Origin: Prosopocoilus inquinatus
Lineage: Eukaryota > Arthropoda > Insecta > Coleoptera > Lucanidae
DNA: 64,000 bases
Reading direction: 5' to 3'
Assembly: GCA_036172665.1 (NCBI GenBank)
Contig: CM069878.1
Coordinates: 19,912,501 to 19,976,500, forward strand
The notes under the pieces are model-generated. The model did no database searches and was not told where the DNA came from. It worked only from the letters and a program-made list of their open reading frames with translations. Below, piece by piece: positions 40,264 to 53,938 of this stretch. The stretch's first letter is position 1. Every line of letters starts with the position of its first letter. Made by a program: the position numbers and the translations under genes.

Positions 40264-42647
40264 CTGCGTCCGAGAACTTCGTATCTCACATCAGAGTTAC
40301 TGGAGCCCATCGTAGCGTCAAATAACATGACAGATAAGTAAGGATCGATTAGATACATCACAGGAACAACGCTAATACGTGTTGTTTCGTTCAAAACTAT
40401 TTCCAGCTTCTGCTGCGTCCGAAAACTTAGTATCTCACATCAGAGTTACTGGAGTCCATCGTAAAGTCAAATAACATGATAGATAAGTAAGGATCGATTA
40501 GATACATCACAGGAACAACGCTAATACGTGTTGTTTCGTTCAGAACTATTTCCAGCTCCTCCTGCGTCCGAGAACTTCGTATCTCACATCATAGTTACTG
40601 GATCCCATCGTAGAGTCAAATAACATGATAGATAAGTAAGGATCGATTAGATACATCACAGGAACAACGCCAATACGTGTTGTTTCGTTCAAAACTATTT
40701 CCAGCTCCTGCTGCGTCCGAGAACTTCGTATCTCACATCAGAGTTACTGGAGTCCATCGTAGCGTCAAATAACATGATAGATAAGTAAGGATCGATTAGA
40801 TACATCACAGAAACACCGCTAATACGTGTTGTTTCGTTCAGAACTATTTCCAGCTCCTCCTGCGTCCGAGAACTTCGTATCTCACATCAGAGTTACTGGA
40901 GTCCATCGTAACTTGAAATAACATGATAGATAAGTAAGGATCGATTAGATACATCACAGGAACAACGCTAATACGTGTTGTTTCGTTCAGAACTATTTCC
41001 AGCTCCTCCTGCGTCCGAGAACTTCGTATCTCACATCAGAGTTACTGGAGCCCATCGTAGCGTCAAATAACATGATAGATAAGTAAGGATCGATTAGATA
41101 CATCACAGGAACAACGCTAATACGTGTTGTTTCGTTCAAAGCTATTTATAGCTTCTGCTGCGTCCGAAAACATCGTATCTCACATCAGAGTTACTGGAGC
41201 CCATCGTAAAGTCAAATAACATGATAGATAAGTAAGGATCGATTAGATACATCACAGGAACAACGCTAATACGTGTTGTTTCGTTCAGAACTATTTCCAG
41301 CTCCTCCTGCGTCCGAGAACTTCGTATCTCACATCATAGTTACTGGAGCCCATCGTAGCGTCAAATAACATGATAGATAAGTAAGGATCGATTAGATACA
41401 TCACAGGAACAACGCTAATACGTGTTGTTTCGTTCAGAACTATTTCCAGCACCTCCTGCGTCCGAGAACTTCGTATCTCACATCATAGTTACTGGAGCCC
41501 ATCGTAGCGTCAAATAACATGATAGATAAGTAAGGATCGATTAGATACATCACAGGAACAACGCTAATACGTGTTGTTTCGTTCAAAACTATTTCCAGCT
41601 CCTGCTGCGTCCGAGAACTTCGTATCTCACATCAGAGTTACTGGAGTCCATCGTAGCGTCAAATAACATGATAGATAAGTAAGGATCCATTAGATACATC
41701 ACAGAAACAACGCTAATACGTGTTGTTTCGTTCAGAACTATTTCCAGCTCCTCCTGCGTCCGAGAACTTCGTATCTCACATCAGAGTTACTGGAGCCCAT
41801 CGTAGCGTCAAATAACATGATAGATAAGCAAGGATCGATTAGATACATCACAGGAACAACGCTAATACGTGTTGTTTCGTTCAAAACTATTTCCAGCTTC
41901 TGCTGCGTCCGAAAACTTAGTATCTCACATCAGAGTTACTGGAGCCCATCGTAAAGTCAAATAACATGATAGATAAGTAAGGATCGATTAGATACATCAC
42001 AGGAACAACGCTAATACGTGTTGTTTCGTTCAGAACTATTTCCAGCTCCTCCTGCGTCCGAGAACTTCGTATCTCACATCAGAGTTACTGGAGCCCATCG
42101 TAACGTCAAATAACATGATAGATAAGTAAGGATCGATTAGATACATCACAGGAACAACGCTAATACCTGTTGTTTCGTTCAAAACTATTTCCAGCTTCTG
42201 CTGCGTCCGAAAACTTCGTATCTCACATCAGAGTTACTGGAGCCCATCGTAAAGTCAAATAACATGATAGATAAGTAAGGATCGATTAGATACATCACAG
42301 GAACAACGCTAATACGTGTTGCTTCGTTCAGAACTATTTCCAGCTCCTCCTGCGTCCGAGAACTTCGTATCTCACATCAGAGTTACTGGAGTCCATCGTA
42401 ACGTCAGATAACATGATAGATAAGTAAGGATCGATTAGATACATCACAGGAACAACGCTAATACGTGTTGTTTCGTTCAGAACTAATTCCACCTCCTCCT
42501 GCGTCCGAGAACTTCGTATCTCACATCATAGTTACTGGAGCCCATCGTAGCGTCAAATAACATGATAGATAAGTAAGGATCGAGTAGATACATCACAGGA
42601 ACAACGCTAATACGTGTTGTTTCGTTCAAAACTATTTCCAGCTCCTG
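40264..42647. repeat. 16-monomer HOR (2,384 bp), copy 1
   Basis: Matches the next 2,384 bp. Shared private markers are ATGACAGATAAG (40,331 and 42,715), CTGGATCCC (40,603 and 42,987), CAAAGCTATT (41,141 and 43,525), CCAGCACC near 41,451 and 43,835, GATAAGCAAGG near 41,829 and 44,213, and TACCTGTTG near 42,168 and 44,552. Copy 1 alone has two adjacent changes, TTTATAGC, at 41,148-41,149. The left limit is set by monomer position 33 of monomer 271 and could lie up to about 43 bp further right. Confidence 0.86.
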
Positions 42648-45073
42648 CTGCGTCCGAGAACTTCGTATCTCACATCAGAGTTACTGGAGCCCATCGTAGC
42701 GTCAAATAACATGACAGATAAGTAAGGATCGATTAGATACATCACAGGAACAACGCTAATACGTGTTGTTTCGTTCAAAACTATTTCCAGTTTCTGCTGC
42801 GTCCGAAAACTTAGTATCTCACATCAGAGTTACTGGAGTCCATCGTAAAGTCAAATAACATGATAGATAAGTAAGGATCGATTAGATACATCACAGGAAC
42901 AACGCTAATACGTGTTGTTTCGTTCAGAACTATTTCCAGCTCCTCCTGCGTCCGAGAACTTCGTATCTCACATCATAGTTACTGGATCCCATCGTAGAGT
43001 CAAATAACATGATAGATAAGTAAGGATCGATTAGATACATCACAGGAACAACGCCAATACGTGTTGTTTCGTTCAAAACTATTTCCAGCTCCTGCTGCGT
43101 CCGAGAACTTCGTATCTCACATCAGAGTTACTGGAGTCCATCGTAGCGTCAAATAACATGATAGATAAGTAAGGATCGATTAGATACATCACAGAAACAC
43201 CGCTAATACGTGTTGTTTCGTTCAGAACTATTTCCAGCTCCTCCTGCGTCCGAGAACTTCGTATCTCACATCAGAGTTACTGGAGTCCATCGTAACTTGA
43301 AATAACATGATAGATAAGTAAGGATCGATTAGATACATCACAGGAACAACGCTAATACGTGTTGTTTCGTTCAGAACTATTTCCAGCTCCTCCTGCGTCC
43401 GAGAGCTTCGTATCTCACATCAGAGTTACTGGAGCCCATCGTAGCGTCAAATAACATGATAGATAAGTAAGGATCGATTAGATACATCACAGGAACAACG
43501 CTAATACGTGTTGTTTCGTTCAAAGCTATTTCCAGCTTCTGCTGCGTCCGAAAACATCGTATCTCACATCAGAGTTACTGGAGCCCATCGTAAAGTCAAA
43601 TAACATGATAGATAAGTAAGGATCGATTAGATACATCACAGGAACAACGCTAATACGTGTTGTTTCGTTCAGAACTATTTCCAGCTCCTCCTGCGTCCGA
43701 GAACTTCGTATCTCACATCATAGTTACTGGAGCCCATCGTAGCGTCAAATAACATGATAGATAAGTAAGGATCGATTAGATACATCACAGGAACAACGCT
43801 AATACGTGTTGTTTCGTTCAGAACTATTTCCAGCACCTCCTGCGTCCGAGAACTTCGTATCTCACATCATAGTTACTGGAGCCCATCGTAGCGTCAAATA
43901 ACATGATAGATAAGTAAGGATCGATTAGATACATCACAGGAACAACGCTAATACGTGTTGTTTCGTTCAAAACTATTTCCAGCTCCTGCTGCGTCCGAGA
44001 ACTTCGTATCTCACATCAGAGTTACTGGAGTCCATCGTAGCGTCAAATAACATGATAGATAAGTAAGGATCCATTAGATACATCACAGAAACAACGCTAA
44101 TACGTGTTGTTTCGTTCAGAACTATTTCCAGCTCCTCCTGCGTCCGAGAACTTCGTATCTCACATCAGAGTTACTGGAGCCCATCGTAGCGTCAAATAAC
44201 ATGATAGATAAGCAAGGATCGATTAGATACATCACAGGAACAACGCTAATACGTGTTGTTTCGTTCAAAACTATTTCCAGCTTCTGCTGCGTCCGAAAAC
44301 TTAGTATCTCACATCAGAGTTACTGGAGCCCATCGTAAAGTCAAATAACATGATAGATAAGTAAGGATCGATTAGATACATCACAGGAACAACGCTAATA
44401 CGTGTTGTTTCGTTCAGAACTATTTCCAGCTCCTCCTGCGTCCGAGAACTTCGTATCTCACATCAGAGTTACTGGAGCCCATCGTAGCGTCAAATAACAT
44501 GATAGATAAGTAAGGATCGATTAGATACATCACAGGAACAACGCTAATACCTGTTGTTTCGTTCAAAACTATTTCCAGCTTCTGCTGCGTCCGAAAACTT
44601 CGTATCTCACATCAGAGTTACTGGAGCCCATCGTAAAGTCAAATAACATGATAGATAAGTAAGGATCGATTAGATACATCACAGGAACAACGCTAATACG
44701 TGTTGCTTCGTTCAGAACTATTTCCAGCTCCTCCTGCGTCCGAGAACTTCGTATCTCACATCAGAGTTACTGGAGTCCATCGTAACGTCAGATAACATGA
44801 TAGATAAGTAAGGATCGATTAGATACATCACAGGAACAACGCTAATACGTGTTGTTTCGTTCAGAACTAATTCCACCTCCTCCTGCGTCCGAGAACTTCG
44901 TATCTCACATCATAGTTACTGGAGCCCATCGTAGCGTCAAATAACATGATAGATAAGTAAGGATCGAGTAGATACATCACAGGAACAACGCTAATACGTG
45001 TTGTTTCGTTCAAAACTATTTCCAGCTCCTGCTGCGTCCGAGAACTTCGTATCTCACATCAGAGTTACTGGAG
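42648..45073. repeat. 16-monomer HOR (2,384 bp), copy 2
   Basis: Second copy of the 16-monomer unit. The junction monomer 287 (42,615-42,763) is a chimera: up to position 75 it agrees with monomer 303, and from position 34 on it agrees with monomer 271. The exchange therefore lies between 42,647 and 42,690. Copy 2 has private changes GAGAGCTTCG near 43,405 and CCAGTTTCTG near 42,790. It ends with the CCACCTCC and GAGTAG monomers related to monomers 24-25. Confidence 0.86.
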
Positions 45074-46041
45074 TCCATCGTAACGTCAGATAACATGATA
45101 GATAAGTAAGGATCGATTAGATACATCACAGGAACAACGCTAATACGTGTTATTTCGTTCAGAACTATTTCCAGCTCCTCCTGCGTCCGAGAACTTCGTA
45201 TCTCACATCAGAGTTACTGGAGTCCATCGTAGCGTCAAATAACATGATAGATAAGTAAGGATCGATTAGATACATCACAGAAACAACGCTAATACGTGTT
45301 GTTTCGTTCAGAACTATTTCCAGCTCCTCCTGCGTCCGAGAACTTCGTATCTCACATCAGAGTTACTGGAGCCCATCGTAGCGTCAAATAACATGATAGA
45401 TAAGTAAGGATCGATTAGATACATCACAGGAACAACGCTAATACGTGTTGTTTCGTTCAAAACTATTTCCAGCTTCTGCTGCGTCCGAAAACTTAGTATC
45501 TCACATCAGAGTTACTGGAGTCCATCGTAACTTGAAATAACATGATAGATAAGTAAGGATCGATTAGATACATCACAGGAACAACGCTAATACGTGTTGT
45601 TTCGTTCAGAACTATTTCCAGCTCCTCCTGCGTCCGAGAACTTCGTATCTCACATCAGAGTTACTGGAGCCCATCGTAGCGTCAAATAACATGATAGATA
45701 AGTAAGGATCGATTAGATACATCACAGGAACAACGCTAATACGTGTTGTTTCGTTCAGAACTAATTCCAGCTCCTGCTGCGTCCGAGAACTTCGTATCTC
45801 ACATCAGAGTTACTGGAGTCCATCGTAACGTCAGATAACATGATAGATAAGTAAGGATCGATTAGATACATCACAGGGACAACGCTAATACGTGTTGTTT
45901 CGTTCAAAACTATTTCCAGCTTCTGCTGCGTCCGAAAACTTCGTATCTCACATCAGAGTTACTGGAGTCCATCGTAAAGTCAAATAACATGATAGATAAG
46001 TAAGGATCGATTAGATACATCACAGGAACAACGCTAATACG
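45074..46041. repeat. Satellite monomers 303 (end) to 309
   Basis: These are common monomer classes linking the 16-monomer units to the 46-kb block. One private change, GTTATTTCG, is near 45,152. The order from monomer 304 (CCTCC with AGCGTC and CAGAAAC, then CCTCC, then TTCTG with AACTTGA) resembles monomers 28-30. Nothing non-satellite is present. Confidence 0.72.
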
Positions 46042-48127
46042 TGTTGTTTCATTCAGAACTATTTCCAGCTCCTCCTGCGTCCGAGAACTTCGTATCTCAC
46101 ATCATAGTTACTGGAGCCCATCGTAGCGTCAAATAACATGATAGATAAGTAAGGATCGATTAGATACATCACAGGAACAACGCTAATACGTGTTGTTTCG
46201 TTCAAAACTATTTCCAGCTCCTGCTGCGTCCGAGAACTTCGTATCTCACATCAGAGTTACTGGAGTCCATCGTAACGTCAAATAACATGATAGATAAGTA
46301 AGGATCGATTAGATACATCACAGAAACAACGATAATACGTGTTGTTTCGTTCAGAACTATTTCCAGCTCCTCCTGCGTCCGAGAACTTCGTATCTCACAT
46401 CAGAGTTACTGGAACCCATCGTAGCGTCAAATAACATGATAGATAAGTAAGGATCGATTAGATACATCACAGGAACAACGCTAATACGTGTTGTTTCGTT
46501 CAAAACTATTTCCAGCTTCTGCTGCGTCCGAAAACTTAGTATCTCACATCAGAGTTACTGGAGTCCATCGTAACTTGAAATAACATGATAGATAAGTAAG
46601 GATCGATTAGATACATCACAGGAACAACGCTAATACGTGTTGTTTCGTTCAGAACTATTTCCAGCTCCTCCTGCGTCCGAGAACTTCGTATCTCACATCA
46701 GAGTTACTGTAGCCCATCGTAGCGTCAAATAACATGATAGATAAGTAAGGATCGATTAGATACATCACAGGAACAACGCTAATACGTGTTGTTTCGTTCA
46801 AAACTATTTCCAGCTTCTGCTGCGTCCGAAAACTTCATATCTCACATCAGAGTTACTGGAGCCCATCGTAAAGTCAAATAACATGATAGATAAGTAAGGA
46901 TCGATTAGATACATCACAGGAACAACGCTAATACGTGTTGTTTCGTTCAGAACTATTTCCAGCTCCTCCTGCGTCCGAGAACTTCGTATCTCACATCAGA
47001 GTTACTGGAGTCCATCGTAACGTCAGATAACATGATAGATAAGTAAGGATCGATTAGATACATCACAGGAACAACGCTAATACGTGTTGTTTCGTTCAGA
47101 ACTAATTCCAGCTCCTGCTGCGTCCGAGAACTTCGTATCTCACATCAGAGTTACTGGAGTCCATCGTAACGTCAGATAACATGATAGATAAGTAAGGATC
47201 GATTAGATACATCACAGGGACAACGCTAATACGTGTTGTTTCGTTCAAAACTATTTCCAGCTTCTGCTGCGTCCGAAAACTTCGTATCTCACATCAGAGT
47301 TACTGGAGTCCATCGTAAAGTCAAATAACATGATAGATAAGTAAGGATCGATTAGATACATCACAGGAACAACGCTAATACGTGTTGTTTCGTTCAGAAC
47401 TATTTCCAGCTCCTCCTGCGTCCGAGAACTTCGTATCTCACATCATAGTTACTGGAGCCCATCGTAGCGTCAAATAACATGATAGATAAGTAAGGATCGA
47501 TTAGATACATCACAGGAACAACGCTAATACGTGTTGTTTCGTTCAAAACTATTTCCAGCTCCTGCTGCGTCCGAGAACTTCGTATCTCACATCAGAGTTA
47601 CTGGAGTCCATCGTAGCGTCAAATAACATGATAGATAAGTAAGGATCGATTAGATACATCACAGAAACACCGCTAATACGTGTTGTTTCGTTCAGAACTA
47701 TTTCCAGCTCCTCCTGCGTCCGAGAACTTCGTATCTCACATCAGAGTTACTGGAGCCCATCGTAGCGTCAAATAACATGATAGATAAGTAAGGATCTATT
47801 AGATACATCACAGGAACAACGCTAATACGTGTTGTTTCGTTCAAAACTATTTCCAGCTTCTGCTGCGTCCGAAAACTTAGTATCTCACATCAGAGTTACT
47901 GGAGTCCATCGTAAATTGAAATAACATGATAGATAAGTAAGGATCGATTAGATACATCACAGGAACAACGCTAATTCGTGTTGTTTCGTTCAAAACTATT
48001 TCCAGCTTCTGCTGCGTCCGAAAACTTCGTATCTCACATCAGAGTTACTGGAGCCCATCGTAAAGTCAAATAACATGATAGATAAGTAAGGATCGATTAG
48101 ATACATCACAGGAACAACGCTAATACG
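46042..48127. repeat. 14-monomer block paralogous to 6,408-8,493
   Basis: Monomers 310-323 match monomers 44-57 (offset 39,634 bp). Private changes are GGAACCCATC near 46,413 and AAATTGAAAT near 47,913. After monomer 323 the array departs from the left-hand order for monomers 324-328, then resumes a second, overlapping copy of the same left-hand sequence at 48,873. Confidence 0.82.
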
Positions 48128-49915
48128 TGTTGTTTCGTTCAGAACTATTTCCAGCTCCTCCTGCGTCCGAGAACTTCGTATCTCACATCAGAGTTACTGG
48201 AGTCCATCGTAACGTCAGATAACATGATAGATAAGTAAGGATCGATTAGATACATCACAGGAACAACGCTAATACGTGTTGTTTCGTTCAGAACTATTTC
48301 CAGCTCCTCCTGCGTCCGAGAACTTCGTATCTCACATCAGAGTTACTGTAGCCCATCGTAGCGTCAAATAACATGATAGATAAGTAAGGATCGATTAGAT
48401 ACATCACAGGAACAACGTTAATACGTGTTGTTTCGTTCAAAACTATTTCCAGCTTCTGCTGCGTCCGAAAACTTAGTATCTCACATCAGAGTTACTGGAG
48501 TCCATCGTAACTTGAAATAACATGATAGATAAGTAAGGATCGATTAGATACATCACAGGAACAACGCTAATACGTGTTGTTTCGTTCAGAACTATTTCCA
48601 GCTCCTCCTGCGTCCGAGAACTTCGTATCTCACATCAGAGTTACTGGAGCCCATCGTAGCGTCAAATAACATGATAGATAAATAAGGATCGATTAGATAC
48701 ATCACAGGAACAACGCTAATACGTGTTGTTTCGTTCAGAACTAATTCCAGCTCCTGCTGCGTCCGAGAACTTCGTATCTCACATCAGAGTTACTGGAGTC
48801 CATCGTAACGTCAGATAACATGATAGATAAGTAAGGATCGATTAGATACATCACAGGAACAACGCTAATACGTGTTGTTTCGTTCAGAACTAATTCCAGC
48901 TCCTGCTGCGTCCGAGAACTTCGTATCTCACATCAGAGTTACTGGAGTCCATCGTAACGTCAGATAACATGATAGATAAGTAAGGATCGATTAGATACAT
49001 CACAGGGACAACGCTAATACGTGTTGTTTCGTTCAAAACTATTTCCAGCTTCTGCTGCGTCCGAAAACTTCGTATCTCACATCAGAGTTACTGGAGTCCA
49101 TCGTAAAGTCAAATAACATGATAGATAAGTAAGGATCGATTAGATACATCACAGGAACAACGCTAATACGTGTTGTTTCGTTCAGAACTATTTCCAGCTC
49201 CTCCTGCGTCCGAGAACTTCGTATCTCACATCATAGTTACTGGAGCCCATCGTAGCGTCAAATAACATGATAGATAAGTAAGGATCGATTAGATACATCA
49301 CAGGAACAACGCTAATACGTGTTGTTTCGTTCAAAACTATTTCCAGCTCCTGCTGCGTCCGAGAACTTCGTATCTCACATCAGAGTTACTGGAGTCCATC
49401 GTAGCGTCAAATAACATGATAGATAAGTAAGGATCGATTAGATACATCACAGAAACACCGCTAATACGTGTTGTTTCGTTCAGAACTATTTCCAGCTCCT
49501 CCTGCGACCGAGAACTTCGTATCTCACATCAGAGTTACTGGAGCCCATCGTAGCGTCAAATAACATGATAGATAAGTAAGGATCTATTAGATACATCACA
49601 GGAACAACGCTAATACGTGTTGTTTCGTTCAAAACTATTTCCAGCTTCTGCTGCGTCCGAAAACTTAGTATCTCACATCAGAGTTACTGGAGTCCATCGT
49701 AACTTGAAATAACATGATAGATAAGTAAGGATCGATTAGATACATCACAGGAACAACGCTAATTCGTGTTGTTTCGTTCAAAACTATTTCCAGCTTCTGC
49801 TGCGTCCGAAAACTTCGTATCTCACATCAGAGTTACTGGAGCCCATCGTAAAGTCAAATAACATGATAGATAAGTAAGGATCGATTAGATACATCACAGG
49901 AACAACGCTAATACG
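47085..49915. repeat. 12-monomer-offset repeat (1,788 bp), seven-monomer arms
   Basis: Monomers 317-323 (47,085-48,127) and 329-335 (48,873-49,915) match, with CAGAAACACC at 47,670 and 49,458. Five monomers (324-328, 48,128-48,872) lie between them, including a TACTGTAGCC monomer (48,349) and two consecutive A21/CCTGCTG monomers. Private changes are AACGTTAATACG near 48,418, GATAAATAAGG near 48,681 and CTGCGACCG near 49,507. Two overlapping copies of the ancestral 6.4-11.2 kb order therefore sit side by side; 278 minus 266 monomers gives the 12-monomer offset. Confidence 0.78.
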
Positions 49916-52597
49916 TGCTGTTTCGTTCAGAACTATTTCCAGCTCCTCCTGCGTCCGAGAACTTCGTATCTCACATCAGAGTTACTGGAGCCCATCGTAG
50001 CGTCAAATAACATGATAGATAAGTAAGGATCGATTAGATACATCACAGGAACAACGCTAATACGTGTTGTTTCGTTCAAAACTATTTCCAGCTTCTGCTG
50101 CGTCCGAAAACTTCGTATCTCACATCAGAGTTACTGGAGCCCATCGTAAAGTCAAATAACATGATAGATAAGTAAGGATCGATTAGATACATCACAGGAA
50201 CAACGCTAATACGTGTTGTTTCGTTCAGAACTATTTCCAGCTCCTCCTGCGTCCGAGAAATTCGTATCTCACATCAGAGTTACTGGAGTCCATCGTAACG
50301 TCAGATAACATGATAGATATGTAAGGATCGATTAGATACATCACAGGAACAACGCTAATACGTGTTGTTTCGTTCAGAACTAATTCCAGCTCCTGCTGCG
50401 TCCGAGAACTTCCTATCTCACATCAGAGTTACTGGAGTCCATCGTAACGTCAGATAACATGATAGATAAGTAAGGATCGATTAGATACATCACAGGGACA
50501 ACGCTAATACGTGTTGTTTCGTTCAAAACTATTTCCAGCTTCTGCTGCGTCCGAAAACTTCGTATCTCACATCAGAGTTACTGGAGTCCATCGTAAAGTC
50601 AAATAACATGATAGATAAGTAAGGATCGATTAGATACATCACAGGAACAACGCTAATACGTGTTGTTTCGTTCAGAACTATTTCCAGCTCCTCCTGCGTC
50701 CGAGAACTTCGTATCTCACATCATAGTTACTGGAGCCCATCGTAGCGTCAAATAACATGATAGATAAGTAAGGGTCGATTAGATACATCACAGGAACAAC
50801 GCTAATACGTGTTGTTTCGTTCAAAACTATTTCCAGCTCCTGCTGCGTCCGAGAACTTCGTATCTCACATCAGAGTTACTGGAGTCCATCGTAACGTCAA
50901 ATAACATGATAGATAAGTAAGGATCGATTAGATACATCACAGAAACAACGATAATACGTGTTGTTTCGTTCAGAACTATTTCCAGCTCCTCCTGCGTCCG
51001 AGAACTTCGTATCTCACATCAGAGTTACTGGAGCCCATCGTAGCGTCAAATAACATGATAGATAAGTAAGGATCGATTAGATACATCACAGGAACAACGC
51101 TAATACGTGTTGTTTCGTTCAAAACTATTTCCAGCTTCTGCTGCGTCCGAAAACTTAGTATCTCACATCAGTGTTACTGGAGTCCATCGTAACTTGAAAT
51201 AACATGATAGATAAGTAAGGATCGATTAGATACATCACAGGAACAACGCTAATACGTGTTGTTTCGTTCAAAACGATTTCCAGCTTCTGCTGCGTCCGAA
51301 AACTTCATATCTCACATCAGAGTTACTGGAGCCCATCGTAAAGTCAAATAACATGATAGATAAGTAAGGATCGATTAGATACATCACAGGAACAACGCTA
51401 ATACGTGTTGTTTCGTTCAGAACTATTTCCAGCTCCTCCTGCGTCCGAGAACTTCGTATCTCACATCAGAGTTACTGGAGTCCATCGTAACGTCAGATAA
51501 CATGATAGATAAGTAAGGATCGATTAGATACATCACAGGAACAACGCTAATACGTTTTGTTTCGTTCAGAACTAATTCCAGCTCCTGCTGTGTCCGAGAA
51601 CTTCGTATCTCACATCAGAGTTACTGGAGTCCATCGTAACGTCAGATAACATGATAGATAAGTAAGGATCGATTAGATACATCACAGGGACAACGCTAAT
51701 ACGTGTTGTTTCGTTCAAAACTATTTCCAGCTTCTGCTGCGTCCGAAAACTTCGTATCTCACATCAGAGTTACTGGAGTCCATCGTAAAGTCAAATAACA
51801 TGATAGATAAGTAAGGATCGATTAGATACATCACAGGAACAACGCTAATACGTGTTGTTTCGTTCAGAACTATTTCCAGCTCCTCCTGCGTCCTAGAACT
51901 TCGTATCTCACATCATAGTTACTGGAGCCCATCGTAGCGTCAAATAACATGATAGATAAGTAAGGATCGATTAGATACATCACAGGAACAACGCTAATAC
52001 GTGTTGTTTCGTTCAAAACTATTTCCAGCTCCTGCTGCGTCCGAGAACTTCGTATCTCACATCAGAGTTACTGGAGCCCATCGTAGCGTCAAATAACATG
52101 ATAGATAAGTAAGGATCTATTAGATACATCACAGGAACAACGCTAATACGTGTTGTTTCGTTCAAAACTATTTCCAGCTTCTGCTGCGTCCGAAAACTTA
52201 GTATCTCACATCAGAGTTACTGGAGTCCATCGTAACTTGAAATAACATGATAGATAAGTAAGGATCGATTAGATACATCACAGGAACAACGCTAATTCGT
52301 GTTGTTTCGTTCAAAACTATTTCCAGCTTCTGCTGCGTCCGAAAACTTCGTATCTCACATCAGAGTTACTGGAGCCCATCGTAGAGTCAAATAACATGAT
52401 AGATAAGTAAGGATCGATTAGATACATCACAGGAACAACGCTAATACGTGCTGTTTCGTTCAGAACTATTTCCAGCTCCTCCTTTGTCCGAGAACTTCGT
52501 ATCTCACATCATAGTTACTGGAGCCCATCGTAGCGTCAAATAACATGATAGATAAGTAAGGATCGATTAGATACATCACAGGAACAACGCTAATACG
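48873..52597. repeat. 25-monomer block paralogous to 7,451-11,175
   Basis: Monomers 329-353 follow monomers 51-75, with one monomer missing between 344 and 345 (counterpart of monomer 67) and one extra (349). Private substitutions include GATATGTAAGG near 50,320, CTTCCTATC near 50,413, GGGTCGATT near 50,773, CAGTGTTAC near 51,172, AAACGATTTCC near 51,274, TACGTTTTG near 51,553, CTGTGTCCG near 51,590, GTCCTAGAAC near 51,894 and CCTTTGTCCG near 52,483. This copy looks more eroded than the tandem HORs. Confidence 0.8.
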
Positions 52598-53938
52598 TGT
52601 TGTTTCGTTCAAAACTATTTCCAGCTTCTGCTGCGTCCGAAAACTTCGTATCGCACATCAGAGTTACTGGAGTCCATCGTAAAGTCAAATAACATGATAG
52701 ATAAGTAAGGATCGATTAGATACATCACAGGAACAACGCTAATACGTGTTGTTTCGTTCAAAACTATTTCCAGCTTCTGCTGCGTCCGAAAACTTCGTAT
52801 CTCACATCAGAGTTACTGGAGTCCATCGTAACGTCAAATAACATGATAGATAAGTAAGGATCGATTAGATACATCACAGGAACAACGCTAATACGTGTTG
52901 TTTCGTTCAGAACTATTTCCAGCTCCTCCTGCGTCCGAGAACTTCGTATCTCACATCATAGTTACTGGAGCCCATCGTAGCGTCAAATAACATGATAGAT
53001 AAGTAAGGATCGATTAGATACATCACAGGAACAACGCTAATACGTGTTGTTTCGTTCAGAACTATTTCCAGCTCCTCCTGCGTCCGAGAACTTCGTATCT
53101 CACATCAGAGTTACTGGAGTCCATCGTAGCGTCAAATAACACGATAGATAAGTAAGGATCGATTAGATACATCACAGAAACAACGCTAATACTTGTTGTT
53201 TCGTTCAGAACTATTTCCAGCTCCTCCTGCGTCCGAGAACTTCGTATCTCACATCAGAGTTACTGGAGCCCATCGTAGCGTCAAATAACATGATAGATAA
53301 GTAAGGATCGATTAGATACATCACAGGAACAACGCTAATACGTGTTGTTTCGTTCAAAACTATTTCCAGCTTCTGCTGCGTCCGAAAACTTAGTATCTCA
53401 CATCAGAGTTACTGGAGTCCATCGTAACTTGAAATAACATGATAGATAAGTAAGGATCGATTAGATACATCACAGGAACAACGCTAATACGTGTTGTTTC
53501 GTTCAAAACTATTTCCAGCTTCTGCTGCGTCCGAAAACTTCGTATCTCACATCAGAGTTACTGGAGTCCATCGTATCGTCAAATAACATGATAGATAAGT
53601 AAGGATCGATTAGATACATCACAGAAACAACGCTAATACGTGTTGTTTCGTTCAGAACTATTTCCAGCTCCTCCTGCGTCCGAGAACTTCGTATCTCACA
53701 TCAGAGTTACTGGAGCCCATCGTAGCGTCAAATAACATGATAGATAAGTAAGGATCGATTAGATACATCACAGGAACAACGCTAATACGTGTTGTTTCGT
53801 TCAAAACTATTTCCAGCTTCTGCTGCGTCCGAAAACTTCGTATCTCACATCAGAGTTACTGGAGCCCATCGTAAAGTCAAATAACATGATAGATAAGTAA
53901 GGATCGATTAGATACATCACAGGAACAACGCTAATACG
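52598..53938. repeat. Satellite monomers 354-362, mosaic order
   Basis: Nine monomers of mixed ancestry. Monomer 354 joins the TATCGCAC variant (cf. monomer 78) to the previous block. Monomer 357 carries C98 (53,142) but lacks the A21/CCTGCTG features of the other C98 monomers, which suggests recombination or conversion. Private changes are TACTTGTTG near 53,192 and GTATCGTC near 53,576. Confidence 0.72.
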
